A DNA stretch of 64,000 nucleotides. Source: Phytophthora sp. 'mugwort' (Eukaryota > Oomycota > Peronosporomycetes > Peronosporales > Peronosporaceae). The translations under genes and the position numbers were made by a program. Each line of letters starts with the position of its first letter. Position 1 is the stretch's first letter. Of the stretch, positions 45,101-54,394 are shown in pieces. The notes under the pieces are model-generated. The model was not told the origin of the DNA. It worked only from the letters and a program-made list of their open reading frames with translations, and ran no database searches. Location: positions 5,518,001 through 5,582,000 of the forward strand of contig JAUCEF010000007.1 of the NCBI GenBank assembly GCA_033558025.1, given 5' to 3'.

Positions 45101-48100
45101 GTCGCCGTTAGGCAGGACCACTCTTTCCACGATGGTCCCCACACCCTTGATGGCAGCTTTGTTGCCATCGGCCACCGAAAGTTCGCCTTCACTTCGCTCG
45201 ATTAAATTGGCGAACTTGGACTTGTCGTTGCAAATATGGTGCGTGGCACCGCTGTCGACCGTCCACATCCCGGACACATTCTTGTCCGTCGAAACTCCAC
45301 ATTCCAGGGAAACCGCGAACGCCACTCGATCGTAGTCGTTGTCGTAGCCGTCGCTGTCGTTTCTCCACTGGATGTTGTTGGCCCCGCGTCCACGGCCGTT
45401 GCCGCCGCGTCTTGGCCCTCTGTTCTCGTCCTTCTGCTTGGTCCAGCACTTGTCAATGACATGCCCCAATTTTCCGCAGTACGTGCATTGGCGAGGCTCA
45501 CGGTCGGTGTTGAACGCCTTGGCCGCGTTCTCAGTCTTCACCGTCGCCGTCTTCTCGCCTTGTCGCTTGATGTATTGAGGGTTGCCGGGTTTTGGGACTG
45601 TGTACCAGTAACCGGTTAACCCGAACCGGTCCAACACGATCCCGCGATGTTTACGGTACGTTGTTTACGCCACCGATGATTAGACGAGTAGGATGATTGG
45701 ACGAACACCGGTGAGTGATGGTTGATTAGATGCACTAGGTGATAGGACGCAGGGTCGCGTGTCTATAACAGTAGGGTGTAAGCTCCAACAATTCAATCAC
45801 TTTCGAATCTTCATTCTACCCCTCAAGTGCCTTCGCTCCGGTCCCGCCGTCTGCGACGTCCCTCCCTCCGCTTCGTACAAGCTTCGTGTCCAAGATCCAT
45901 ACCTTTCATCAGGTTATGAGCCCAAGCACCATGTCCTCTGCCCAAGACGCCTCGACCAAGGTCTCCATTGACAAGTTCAACGGGGACAACTACGCGACGT
46001 GGAACCGCTACATGCGTGGCGTGTTCCTGACCAAGTCGACGTGGCATGTCGTGAACCGTGAGACGACGCCAAGCTACACGGACTCGCGGGCCAAGGACGA
46101 CTACGTCAAGTTGAGCAACATCGCTTTCGGACTGATGCTGCTCCACATGGACGCGGACTACCACCATGTGGTCGACGACTGCGAGGAAGCGTGGGTTGCC
46201 TGGTCGCGCCTGAAGACGCTGTACGGTGGTTCGCAGAAGGCTGGACGCATCTACCTGAAGCGCCAACTCTTCAGCATGGAGATGTCGGAAGGCGGCAATG
46301 TGTTGCATCATTGCAACGAGGTCCTCAACATCAGCGCCAAGCTCAGCAGCATCGGTGCCAAGATGGAGGACGAGGACGTGGCGATCTGCTTGTTGCGCAG
46401 CCTCCCCAAGAGCTACGAGAACGTCGTGCTGAAACTGGAGATGAGCAGCGCTGAACTGCGGTCGCAAGACGTCGTGAAGGTGCTCACGAATGAGCACATC
46501 AAGAGACAAGGCGAGAAGACGGCGACGGTGAAGACGGAGAACGCGGCCAAGGCGTTCAACACCGACCGAGAGTCTCGCCAGTGTACGTACTGCGGAAAAG
46601 TGGGGCACACGATTGACAAGTGGACCAAGCAGAAGGACGAGAACCGAGGGCCGAGACGCAGCGGCAACGGCCGTGGACGCGGGGCCAACAACATCCAGTG
46701 GAGAAACGACAGCAACGGCTACGACTACGACTACGATCGAGTAGCGTTCGCGGTTTCACTGGAATGTGGGGTTTCGACGGGCAAGAATGTGTCCGGGATG
46801 TGGGCGGTCGACAGCGGCGCAACGCACCACATCTGCAACGACAAGACCAAGTTCGTCCATTTGATTGAGCGGAACGAAGGCGAACTTTCGGTGGCCGACG
46901 GCAACAAGGCGGCCATCATGGGTGTGGGGACCATCGTGGAACAAGTGGTTCTGCCCAATGGCGACGAGCGCGAGATCGAGATCAAGAACGCGCTGTACGT
47001 GCCAAGCATGAGCAAGAATCTACTTTCGGTACCGCAGATCAACAAAAGTGACAAGTTTCAAGTGGTGTTCGACGGCACCAAGATGCAGATTGCGCACAAA
47101 GGCTCCAAGCAAGTGGTGGCGACGGCAAACCTCATGGATGGACTCTACTGGCTTCAGACGCCTCAGCGATCGGCGAATGCGGCGACGAGTGGCAAGACTG
47201 TCGACCTGCACGCGCGCATGGGTCACGCTCCGGTTGAGGTGCTTCGCAAGATGGTCGACAACCACATGATCAAGGACGCGAAGGCACCTTTCAAGTCGAG
47301 CGGACCAAGTCTGTGTCGTGGTTGCCAGCAAGGTAAAATGGTCCAAAAACCATTCCCAAGCAACCGTGACAAGCGTCGCTACGACACATTTGAGCTGCTC
47401 CACTTCGACATCTGCGGACCCATGGAGGAAAACTCGCTTGGCGGCAGCAAGTACCTGCTACTGATCGTGGACGAAGCCAGTGGATGCATGAAGGGTTTCT
47501 GCCTGCGTGCCAAGTCGGAGAGCGAAGACTGCATCAAGACGTACATCATGAAGGTGCAGAAGCAGTTCGGCAAGAAGGTCAAGTTTGTGCGGCACGACGG
47601 AGCTCGTGAGTTTGCGACTAACTCGCTCAAGGATTTTTACGAAGACGAAGGCATCGAGCAGCAAACCACGGTTCCGTACGCGCACCAGACGAACGGCACG
47701 GCAGAGCGAGCTATCCGAACTATCGTCACGATCGGCCGCAGCATGCTGCATCACGCTAAGCTGGACAAGTGTTTCTGGGCTGAGGCGGCCATGACTGCCA
47801 TCTACGTGAAGAATCGTCTGCCGTCACCCAAGATCGAGCACAAGACTCCGTTCGAGATCGTTTACAACTCCAAGCCGAGTGTGAAGCACATGCGTGTGTT
47901 CGGCTGTCGGACGTACATTCTGACTCCGAAGGAGAAGCGGCTCAAGTGGGATCCCAAGGCTCGCGCTGGACTGTTCCTGGGTTACGAAGAAGTGTCCAAG
48001 GCGTATCGACTTTATGACATCGAGGCGGGGCAGGTGGTTATCAGTCGCGATGTCAACTTCGATGAGTCGACCTTTGGATGTTCACCGACGATTTCCGATG

Positions 48101-51100
48101 AAGATGTCGACGACCTGGACTTCGACTCGCTCGACATCGACAATGATGGTTTCCGCCAGACGGAGTACACGCAGGCAGGGAAGCGCAAGAGCCGCCCGAG
48201 TGACGAAGATGAAGCTGCCAGAAAACCGCGAGCTGTGCGTCATCGACCTGGACTGGAAGAAGCAAGTGCGCCGAACTACTCCCCTCCGCACCGAGCAGAC
48301 GCAGACGAAGAAGAAAAGTCTGGAGACCAAGATGAAGAATCGACTCCACCGGTTTTTTGGCGTGCAAGTGCCAATGCCGTCGAAGCAGGCGATCTATCGG
48401 AGCCGACGACATTCCAAGAAGCGGTGAACGGCCCCGACCAAGTGCACTGGCGCAAGGCGATTCGTGCTGAGCTCGAATCGATGCGACTTCGTGGTGTGTT
48501 TCGTGCTGCCAAGTTGCCTAACGGACAACGCGCCATCGGCACCAAGTGGGTGTTCAAGATCAAGCGCAAAGCGGACGGATCGATCGAGAAGTACAAGGCG
48601 CGCCTCGTGGCCAAGGGGTTCAAGCAGAAGTACGGCATCGACTACACGGAGACGTTCTCGCCCGTGGTCAAGTACGTGACGCTGCGCATGATCATCGCGA
48701 TTGCCAAGTATTTTGACTGGCCCCTCGACCAACTCGACGTGGTGACAGCTTTCCTGTACGGGATAATGAAAGAACTGGTGTTCTGCGCGGTCCCCGAAGG
48801 TGTTGATCTCGACGGTGACTTCGATTGCCTGGAATTGGTGAAGGCGATCTACGGTCTCAAGCAAGCTTCGCGCGTGTGGAACGAGACCTTCGACGAGTTC
48901 GTGTGCTCCATCGGCTTTCAAGTATCGGCGTTCGACCCGTGCCTCTACATCAAGATCGTTGACGGTCACTGCGTGCTAGTGCTGGTCTACGTGGATGACG
49001 TGCTGATTACCGGAAGTTCACCCGAACTGATCTCACGCACGAAGACCGACCTCAAGACACGCTTCGAGATGACCGACAGCGGCAAGTGCGCGTTCGTTCT
49101 TGGGATCGAATTGGTGGACGGCCCGGACGGCAGCGTGACGATGTGTCAGCGCCGCTATGTGGATGACATTCTCAAGCGTTTTGGTATGGACGAGTGCAAG
49201 GCCGTGGTGAGTCCCGTCGACATAAGCACTCGACTGATTTCAAGTGACGCAGCGACCAAGGTGAACGCTCCGTTTCGCGAAGCTGTTGGTGCTCTGATGC
49301 ACTTGATGACTGCCACGCGCCCGGACATCGCGTACGCCGTTGGCTATGCGTCGCGCTTCATGGAGAACCCTCAAGAAGAACACTGGGTTGCGGTCAAGCG
49401 TATCTTTCGCTACCTGCAAGGCACCAAGACGCATGGGATCTGCTTCAAGCCGGGTGACAACATCGACTTTCGCGGGTACTCGGACGCGGACTGGGCTGGC
49501 GACCTCGCGGACCGCAAGTCGACTTCCGGCTACACGTTCATGCTAATGGGTGCACCAGTGAGCTGGGGAAGCAAGAAGCAGTCAAGTGTTTCGCTGTCTA
49601 CGAGTGAGGCGGAGTACATCGCACTCAGTCTGGCGATCCAAGAAGGCAAGTGGATTCATCGCCTGTTGTGCGAGATTTTGACGGCAGCGAACAAATCGGG
49701 GCCAGAGCTCAAGATCCTCGAAGACAACCAGTCGTGCATCAAGATGACGAAGAACCCAGTGAACCATGGTCGCGCCAAGCACATCGACATCAAGTACCAT
49801 CACATCCGTGATGAGGTCAAGCGCGGCGAAGTCAAGCTCGAGTACTGCGAGACTTCTATCATGCTGGCGGACATCATGACCAAGGCACTGCCAGGACCGC
49901 GCCACACGGATCTGACGGCGTCCCTCGGAATCCACGCGTGTTCGCATTGAGGGGGCGTATTGAGGGTTGCCGGGTTTTGGGACTGTGTACCAGTAACCGG
50001 TTAACCCGAACCGGTCCAACACGATCCCGCGATGTTTACGGTACGTTGTTTACGCCACCGATGATTAGACGAGTAGGATGATTGGACGAACACCGGTGAG
50101 TGATGGTTGATTAGATGCACTAGGTGATAGGACGCAGGGTCGCGTGTCTATAACAGTAGGGTGTAAGCTCCAACAATTCAATCACTTTCGAATCTTCATT
50201 CTACCCCTCAAGTGCCTTCGCTCCGGTCCCGCCGTCTGCGACGTCCCTCCCTCCGCTTCGTACAAGCTTCGTGTCCAAGATCCATACCTTTCATCATGAT
50301 GTGCTCGTTCGTGAGCACCTTCACAACGTCTTGCGACCGCAGCTCTGCATTGCTCATCTCCAAGTTCAGCACGACGTTCTCGTAGCTCTTGGGGAGACTG
50401 CGCAGCAAGCAGATCGCCACGTCCTCGTCCTCCATCTTGGCGCCGATGCTGCTGAGCTTGGCGCTGATGTTCAGGACATCATTGCAATGATGCAACACAT
50501 TGCCGCCTTCCGACATCTCCATGCTGAAGAGCTGTCGCTTCAGGTAGATGCGACCAGCCTTCTGCGATCCACCGTACAGCGTCTTCAAGCGCGTCCACGC
50601 GATCCATGCTTCCTCGCAGTCATCGACCACATGATGGTAGTCGGCGTCCATGTGAAGCAACATCAGTCCAAAAGCGATGTTGCTCGACTTGACATACTCG
50701 TCCTTGGCCCGGGAGTCCGTAAAGGATGGAGACGTTTCCCGATTCACCACATGCCACGTCGACTTGGTCAGGAACACGCCACGCATGTAGCGGTTCCACG
50801 TCGCGTAGTTGTCTCCGTTGAACTTGTCGATGGAGACCTTGGTCGAGACGTCTTGGGCAGAGGACATGGTGCTTGGGCTCATAACCTGATAAAGGTGTTG
50901 AGGTCTTGAAGCGAGGCTTGGGTTGAGCGGAGGGAGTTCTGCACTTGGGTGCGGGGACCGGAGTGAAGACCACTTGAGCTGAAGAAGGAAGATTCGAAAG
51001 TGATTGATTTATCGGAGCTTACACTACCTAGTCTACCACATAGATATGCAGCCCTGCATCCAATCATTTGGTGCATCCAATCACCAACACTCCGCACTCG

Positions 51101-52686
51101 TCCAATCATCCTACTCGTCTAATCATCGGTTGCGTAAACAACGTACCGTAAACATCGCGGGATCGTGTTGGACCGGTTCGGGTTAACCGGTTACTGGTAC
51201 ACAGTACCAAAACCTGGCAACCCTCAATAGTTTGCTTGCCGAGTGAGCATCCGTCGCATAACTCCCACTGCTTCACCGACGCCATATCGATACCAACACC
51301 GTAGCCCTTCTTGACGATGGCGTCTAGACCGCCATGGCCGATGTGACCAAGTCGAAGGTGCCAGAGGTACGACGTGGTGTCCCCTTGGCGATCCTTCGAA
51401 CTTGCCGCATTGGCCTCGTCAGGCATCATCGGAGTCATGCACAGCTTGAACAGTCCTTTGCCCTCACGAGCGCCGAGCTTCCACTTGAGACTCTTCGTTT
51501 CAGCGAAGCACCCGTCGCTCTCGAAGATAACTGGCCCGACGTCCTTAGTGAACCGACCAACCGAAAACAGGTTGCGCGACAGCTTCGGAATGTGCCACAC
51601 GTTCGTGAGTACACCCTTCTTCATGCCGCGCGGGGTCTTCATCGACATCACAATGTCGCCGGTCCCCACAGCCTGAACCACACCGTCGTCCGCGAGATGC
51701 ACGTCCACCGGAGAGATCTTCTTGTAGTTCTTCATGTACTCCTTCGAGTACGTCATGTGCTGCGTCGCACCCGAGTCGACCAGCCACACTCCATTCGACT
51801 TGGAGGCACCCGTGTTACCACCAACCGAGAAGAGGAAGTCGCCAGAGTCATCTTCACTCTGCGCGACATTCGCTCGTTGCGGCCTCTGCCGCTCCGCGTT
51901 CTCGCGGATTCGCACCGGACACTTGGCGATCCAATGTCCGTGCTCGCCACAGTAGTGACAGGCACTAGTCTTCTGCGCCTGCCGACCCTTGCGCTTGTTG
52001 TCGCTTGTCATGAACGCTTGACCTTGACCGTGCGCGGTGCCGTCCGTACCGCCACCTTGTTCCTTGCGCTTCATGTCCTCATGCAGCAGCCGAGACGTCA
52101 CGAGTTCCCACGACAGTGAGTCGGCTCTCGACTCCAACGCCGTGATCAGGAACTGGTACGACTCGCTCAGACTTCCCAAAAGCGTGATCACCAAGTCGTC
52201 CTCGCTGACCGGAGCGCCCACTGCGTCGAGCTGCTCCGCCAGCGTCTTGATCTTGTTGATGTGCTCCAGCACATCATCACCTTCGTCCATCATCGTCGTG
52301 AAGAAACGCCGACGAAGAAAGAGCTTGTTGGCCAAACTCTTCTTCTCGAAGTGTCCTTCCAGTCTTGACCATGCATCATGCGCGCCACTCGCCGAGCGAA
52401 CCAGCGGCAGCTGCGAATCCTCCATCGCGAGACAGATCATCGCCAGCGCCTTGCGCGACTTCTTCCGAAAGAGCGCTTGATCCGCCGCAGTCTGGCAGTG
52501 CTCCAGCTTCACTTCCCCACTTGTCACTTCCCACAGTTCGCGCTCCTCGAGCACCATCTGCATCTTGAACTTCCACGTGTGGAAGTTAGTTCCGTCGAAC
52601 TTGTTAATGCGGGCGGTAGTCGAAGTGGCGTCCATGGCGAAGGCGTAGTCGGGGTCTTGGTCAAGGAAGACGGGGCTTGGGCTCAT
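39090..52686 (-). CDS. E10 unit 3 Gag-Pol polyprotein, split by E11
   Basis: The pieces are 51235-52686 (Gag, knuckle, protease, pre-integrase module) and 39090-41762 (integrase, RT, RNase H). They sum to 4125 nt, the same as an intact copy, so the frame was open before E11 inserted between the CDGCSLGKQ zinc module and the integrase core. Unit 3 has private changes: His for Gln near the C-terminus (VVLHYVS), a base shared with E1 near 40515, and a base near 52104 shared with E9 and E13 but not with units 1 and 2. Disrupted by insertion only. Confidence 0.94.
41758..41762. repeat. Target-site duplication of E11 (GTTTG)
   Basis: The second copy is at 51230-51234. Confidence 0.95.
41763..42105 (-). 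repeat. E11 3' LTR (A1, 343 bp)
   Basis: In sense orientation the ends are TATTGAGGG and TTTATCA. It is followed on the inner side by the polypurine tract from 42106. Confidence 0.95.
42113..50882 (-). CDS. E11 Gag-Pol polyprotein (A1), split by E12
   Basis: Pieces 50302-50882 and 42113-45572 total 4041 nt, or 1346 residues, with no internal stop. E12 is inserted in Gag after LTNEH, upstream of the knuckle [14 protein letters not shown]. Protease DSGAT, integrase D,D35E and RNase H SDADWAGD are present. A stretch of RT at about 43053-43323, from [17 protein letters not shown] to YVDDVLITG, reads as subtype A2, while both sides are A1. This is a clear internal recombination tract. It is broken only by E12. 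Confidence 0.94.
45568..45572. repeat. Target-site duplication of E12 (TGATG)
   Basis: The second copy is at 50297-50301. Confidence 0.95.
45573..45911 (+). repeat. E12 5' LTR (mosaic A1/A2, 339 bp)
   Basis: The first ~100 bp (to about 45672) match A1 LTRs and the remainder matches A2. LTRs of E2 and E4 show the unexchanged A2 version. Confidence 0.93.
45912..45927 (+). other. Primer binding site of E12, overlapping the start codon
   Basis: The sequence GGTTATGAGCCCAAGC directly follows the LTR. It is complementary to an initiator tRNA-Met anticodon arm (reading TGGGCTCATAACC), as in half-tRNA priming of Drosophila copia. Its ATG (45916-45918) is the polyprotein start, so MSPS is encoded by the primer site. 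Confidence 0.85.
45916..49950 (+). CDS. E12 Gag-Pol polyprotein (A2), open, zinc knuckle lacks one cysteine
   Basis: It encodes 1344 residues in one frame. Gag covers roughly residues 15-200. The knuckle starts at residue 223 as [13 protein letters not shown] and goes straight to WTKQK: a 3-nt deletion near 46620 has removed the fourth zinc ligand, present in all other family A copies. The protease has DSGAT at 299-303. The integrase catalytic residues are D498, D561 and E597, giving the D,D35E spacing. RT has D941 in QLDVVTAF and YVDD at 1025-1028. RNase H has D1190, E1231 and D1270. The stop TGA (49948-49950) forms part of the polypurine tract. A defective knuckle should impair RNA packaging, yet the element is fresh, which suggests the deletion arose at or after insertion, or that packaging was helped in trans (inference). 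Confidence 0.95.
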   Translation: MSPSTMSSAQDASTKVSIDKFNGDNYATWNRYMRGVFLTKSTWHVVNRETTPSYTDSRAKDDYVKLSNIAFGLMLLHMDADYHHVVDDCEEAWVAWSRLKTLYGGSQKAGRIYLKRQLFSMEMSEGGNVLHHCNEVLNISAKLSSIGAKMEDEDVAICLLRSLPKSYENVVLKLEMSSAELRSQDVVKVLTNEHIKRQGEKTATVKTENAAKAFNTDRESRQCTYCGKVGHTIDKWTKQKDENRGPRRSGNGRGRGANNIQWRNDSNGYDYDYDRVAFAVSLECGVSTGKNVSGMWAVDSGATHHICNDKTKFVHLIERNEGELSVADGNKAAIMGVGTIVEQVVLPNGDEREIEIKNALYVPSMSKNLLSVPQINKSDKFQVVFDGTKMQIAHKGSKQVVATANLMDGLYWLQTPQRSANAATSGKTVDLHARMGHAPVEVLRKMVDNHMIKDAKAPFKSSGPSLCRGCQQGKMVQKPFPSNRDKRRYDTFELLHFDICGPMEENSLGGSKYLLLIVDEASGCMKGFCLRAKSESEDCIKTYIMKVQKQFGKKVKFVRHDGAREFATNSLKDFYEDEGIEQQTTVPYAHQTNGTAERAIRTIVTIGRSMLHHAKLDKCFWAEAAMTAIYVKNRLPSPKIEHKTPFEIVYNSKPSVKHMRVFGCRTYILTPKEKRLKWDPKARAGLFLGYEEVSKAYRLYDIEAGQVVISRDVNFDESTFGCSPTISDEDVDDLDFDSLDIDNDGFRQTEYTQAGKRKSRPSDEDEAARKPRAVRHRPGLEEASAPNYSPPHRADADEEEKSGDQDEESTPPVFWRASANAVEAGDLSEPTTFQEAVNGPDQVHWRKAIRAELESMRLRGVFRAAKLPNGQRAIGTKWVFKIKRKADGSIEKYKARLVAKGFKQKYGIDYTETFSPVVKYVTLRMIIAIAKYFDWPLDQLDVVTAFLYGIMKELVFCAVPEGVDLDGDFDCLELVKAIYGLKQASRVWNETFDEFVCSIGFQVSAFDPCLYIKIVDGHCVLVLVYVDDVLITGSSPELISRTKTDLKTRFEMTDSGKCAFVLGIELVDGPDGSVTMCQRRYVDDILKRFGMDECKAVVSPVDISTRLISSDAATKVNAPFREAVGALMHLMTATRPDIAYAVGYASRFMENPQEEHWVAVKRIFRYLQGTKTHGICFKPGDNIDFRGYSDADWAGDLADRKSTSGYTFMLMGAPVSWGSKKQSSVSLSTSEAEYIALSLAIQEGKWIHRLLCEILTAANKSGPELKILEDNQSCIKMTKNPVNHGRAKHIDIKYHHIRDEVKRGEVKLEYCETSIMLADIMTKALPGPRHTDLTASLGIHACSH
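49949..49957 (+). other. Polypurine tract of E12 (family A)
   Basis: The sequence GAGGGGGCG lies between the stop codon, which it overlaps, and the 3' LTR at 49958. Equivalent tracts in other family A copies occupy the bases just inside the 3' LTR. It is the predicted primer for plus-strand DNA synthesis. Confidence 0.75.
49958..50296 (+). repeat. E12 3' LTR (mosaic A1/A2, 339 bp)
   Basis: I find no difference from the 5' LTR. The outer end is flanked by TGATG. Confidence 0.95.
50887..51229 (-). repeat. E11 5' LTR (A1, 343 bp)
   Basis: It abuts primer site 50871-50886. The outer end is flanked by GTTTG at 51230-51234. Confidence 0.95.
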
Positions 52687-52690
52687 AACC

Positions 52691-53044
52691 AAAAGGCTTG
52701 GTCACTTGATGGCAAAATGCAAAGTGATTGATTTAGGTCCTTAGTTCGCAAACTCCTTGCTACCTCTAAGCCTACAGTTCTACCTACTGGGTACACTCTA
52801 CTGGATTCTCTACTGGATACTGAGTTACTTCAGCCAATCAGGGAGTGCCACGTAGAGCCCATCATGTACCCACAATCTTGTACCCACCCATGGCGTAATC
52901 GTCCGTGGCGTAAACACCGTCCCATAAATACCGTGACGTAATCTTCGTCTCGTAATCACATGATGATTGCGATGCCACTGAGTGAAGGTCATACCGGTAT
53001 CCTACCGGTATACAGCAGCTGGTCGAGACGTCTCCTTGACAACA
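52691..53044 (-). repeat. E10 LTR 4 (5' LTR of array, 354 bp)
   Basis: The outer end is flanked by GTTCC. It has a private base (sense GGTATTTATGGG instead of GGTGTTTATGGG, near 52929) that recurs only in the E13 5' LTR about 1 kb away in opposite orientation. Confidence 0.94.
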
Positions 53045-54024
53045 GTTCCAAGTGCCAAGCGGCAGAGTCGACACTGACTCTGGACGAGATGTCGGCTGCG
53101 GCTCAAGAAAGTCAAGACTTCGAAGCTGCATACGTCGTGAATTCAGTGGGAGAAATGCCGACCACGTTCAAGTCGGCGATGGAATCCAGCGACGCAGTCA
53201 AGTGGAAGGAGGCGTGTGACTCGGAGGTCGAGTCGCTCCGCAAGAACGAGACGTGGATCCTCGTGCCGCTGCCAAAAGGACGCAAGGCAATCGGCAACCG
53301 ATGGGTGTTCCGTGTGAAGGAGAACCAGGCTGGAGAGATCGAACGGTTCAAGGCGCGACTGGTGGCCAAGGGATTTTCGCAGAAGTACGGCATCGACTAC
53401 GACGAGACTTTCGCGCCAGTGGCCAAGTTCACGTCGATCAGGATCCTGCTCAGTCTGGCGGCCAAGTACAATCTCATGGTGCACCAGATGGATGTCAAGA
53501 CAGCTTTCCTGAACGGTTTGTTAGACGAAGACATCTACATGGCACAGCCGGACGGCTACATCGATGAAAAGCACCCGGACTATGTCTGTCAGCTCAAGCG
53601 GTCTCTTTACGGTTTGAAGCAGTCGCCGCGGATGTGGAACAAGACCATCGACGACCTCATGCTCAAGCTAGGGTTCAAGAAGTGCGAGTCTGACCACTGC
53701 ATCTACTTCAAGCGTGACGACCAAGACATGATCTTCGTGGCGCTATATGTCGACGACCTGATCCTCGCAAGTAACAACGACAAGCTGCTCAAGTCGACGA
53801 AGAAGGCGCTCAGTGACCGTTTCGAGATGACGGACCTGGGCCACCTCAAGTACTTCCTCGGCATGGAAATCGATCAAGATATGACGACAGGGAAGGTGTC
53901 GATGCGGCAAACCAAGTTTGCGAAAGACATTCTGGAGAAGTTCAACATGGAGAAGAGCAACCCTGTTAAGACGCCACAGGATCCGGGCCTCAAGCTGACC
54001 AAGGCCATGTGCGAGGGCGGCTGC
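53045..54024 (+). pseudogene. E9 RT part, frameshifted and truncated
   Basis: It continues E9 after E10, from the integrase/RT linker through [12 protein letters not shown] and YVDD to CEGGC. One C is missing near 53074 relative to E13 and E10, which shifts the frame at the start of this piece (the downstream RT frame remains long and open). The piece ends abruptly at 54024, where the E13 LTR starts; the RNase H end of E9 is gone. The last five bases (GCTGC) are the expected left target duplication of E13, without a right partner. Confidence 0.9.
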
Positions 54025-54378
54025 TGTTGTCAAGGAGACGTCTCGACCAGCTGCTGTATACCGGTAGGATACCGGTATGACCTTCACTCAGTGGCATCGC
54101 AATCATCATGTGATTACGAGACGAAGATTACGTCACGGTATTTATGGGACGGTGTTTACGCCACGGACGATTACGCCATGGGTGGGTACAAGATTGTGGG
54201 TACATGATGGGCTCTACGTGGCACTCCCTGATTGGCTGAAGTAACTCAGTATCCAGTAGAGAATCCAGTAGAGTGTACCCAGTAGGTAGAACTGTAGGCT
54301 TAGAGGTAGCAAGGAGTTTGCGAACTAAGGACCTAAATCAATCACTTTGCATTTTGCCATCAAGTGACCAAGCCTTTT
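54025..54378 (+). repeat. E13 5' LTR (B, 354 bp)
   Basis: It begins directly after E9 sequence GGCTGC. It contains two TACCGGTA palindromes 3 bp apart near its left end (54059-54066, 54070-54077) and CCAGTAG-type repeats further in. Confidence 0.95.
54059..54077. promoter_or_regulatory. Paired TACCGGTA palindromes in family B LTR
   Basis: Two 8-bp palindromes separated by GGA occur in every B and B2 LTR. In the 3' LTR the same bases encode the last codons and the stop of the polyprotein (VYR, TAG). This could be a factor-binding site or simply coding constraint; the function is not shown. Confidence 0.35.
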
Positions 54379-54394
54379 GGTTATGAGCCCAAGC
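54379..54394 (+). other. Primer binding site of E13 (family B)
   Basis: It has the same 16 bases as in family A, directly after the LTR, and contains the start ATG (54383-54385). Other family B copies are at 21954-21969, 27505-27520, 34323-34338, 38763-38778 and 52675-52690. Confidence 0.85.

Larger units (their letters stand above)
45573..50296 (+). mobile_element. E12: complete copia family A2 element, deepest in the nest
   Basis: It is 4724 bp long. The 5' LTR is 45573-45911, the primer site 45912-45927, one open gene 45916-49950, the polypurine tract 49949-49957 and the 3' LTR 49958-50296. I read the two 339-bp LTRs as identical, so it is probably the youngest or among the youngest insertions. 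This fits its position seven levels down. Confidence 0.97.
41763..51229 (-). mobile_element. E11: copia family A1 element, complete but interrupted by E12
   Basis: The 3' LTR is 41763-42105, the 5' LTR 50887-51229 and the primer site 50871-50886. Coding sequence is 42113-45572 plus 50302-50882. LTRs differ at one base I can see (GGTGGCG against GGTTGCG, near 42007 and 51130). The duplications GTTTG flank it. Without E12 it would be an intact element of about 4.74 kb. Confidence 0.96.
29899..53044 (-). mobile_element. E10: three-unit tandem array of family B, interrupted by E11
   Basis: Four LTRs (29899-30252, 34339-34692, 38779-39132, 52691-53044) alternate with three internal regions. The period is exactly 4440 bp for the two uninterrupted units. 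One GTTCC pair flanks everything. The units differ at only a handful of positions: near 30553 and 31946 in unit 1, and near 39255, 40515 and 52104 in unit 3. The array is therefore real sequence with internal markers, although copy number is the kind of feature assemblies can get wrong. Confidence 0.95.

Noticed and set aside
45573..45911. Trimming family A LTRs to a canonical TG...CA end (starting at TGAGGG)
   Set aside because: Both LTRs of each element start with TATTG, and the 5-bp duplications fit only if TAT is included.
54025..54378. Treating this LTR as the 3' LTR of E9
   Set aside because: It interrupts the E9 RT frame at CEGGC without a polypurine tract and is followed by a primer site, so it is a 5' LTR of another insertion.
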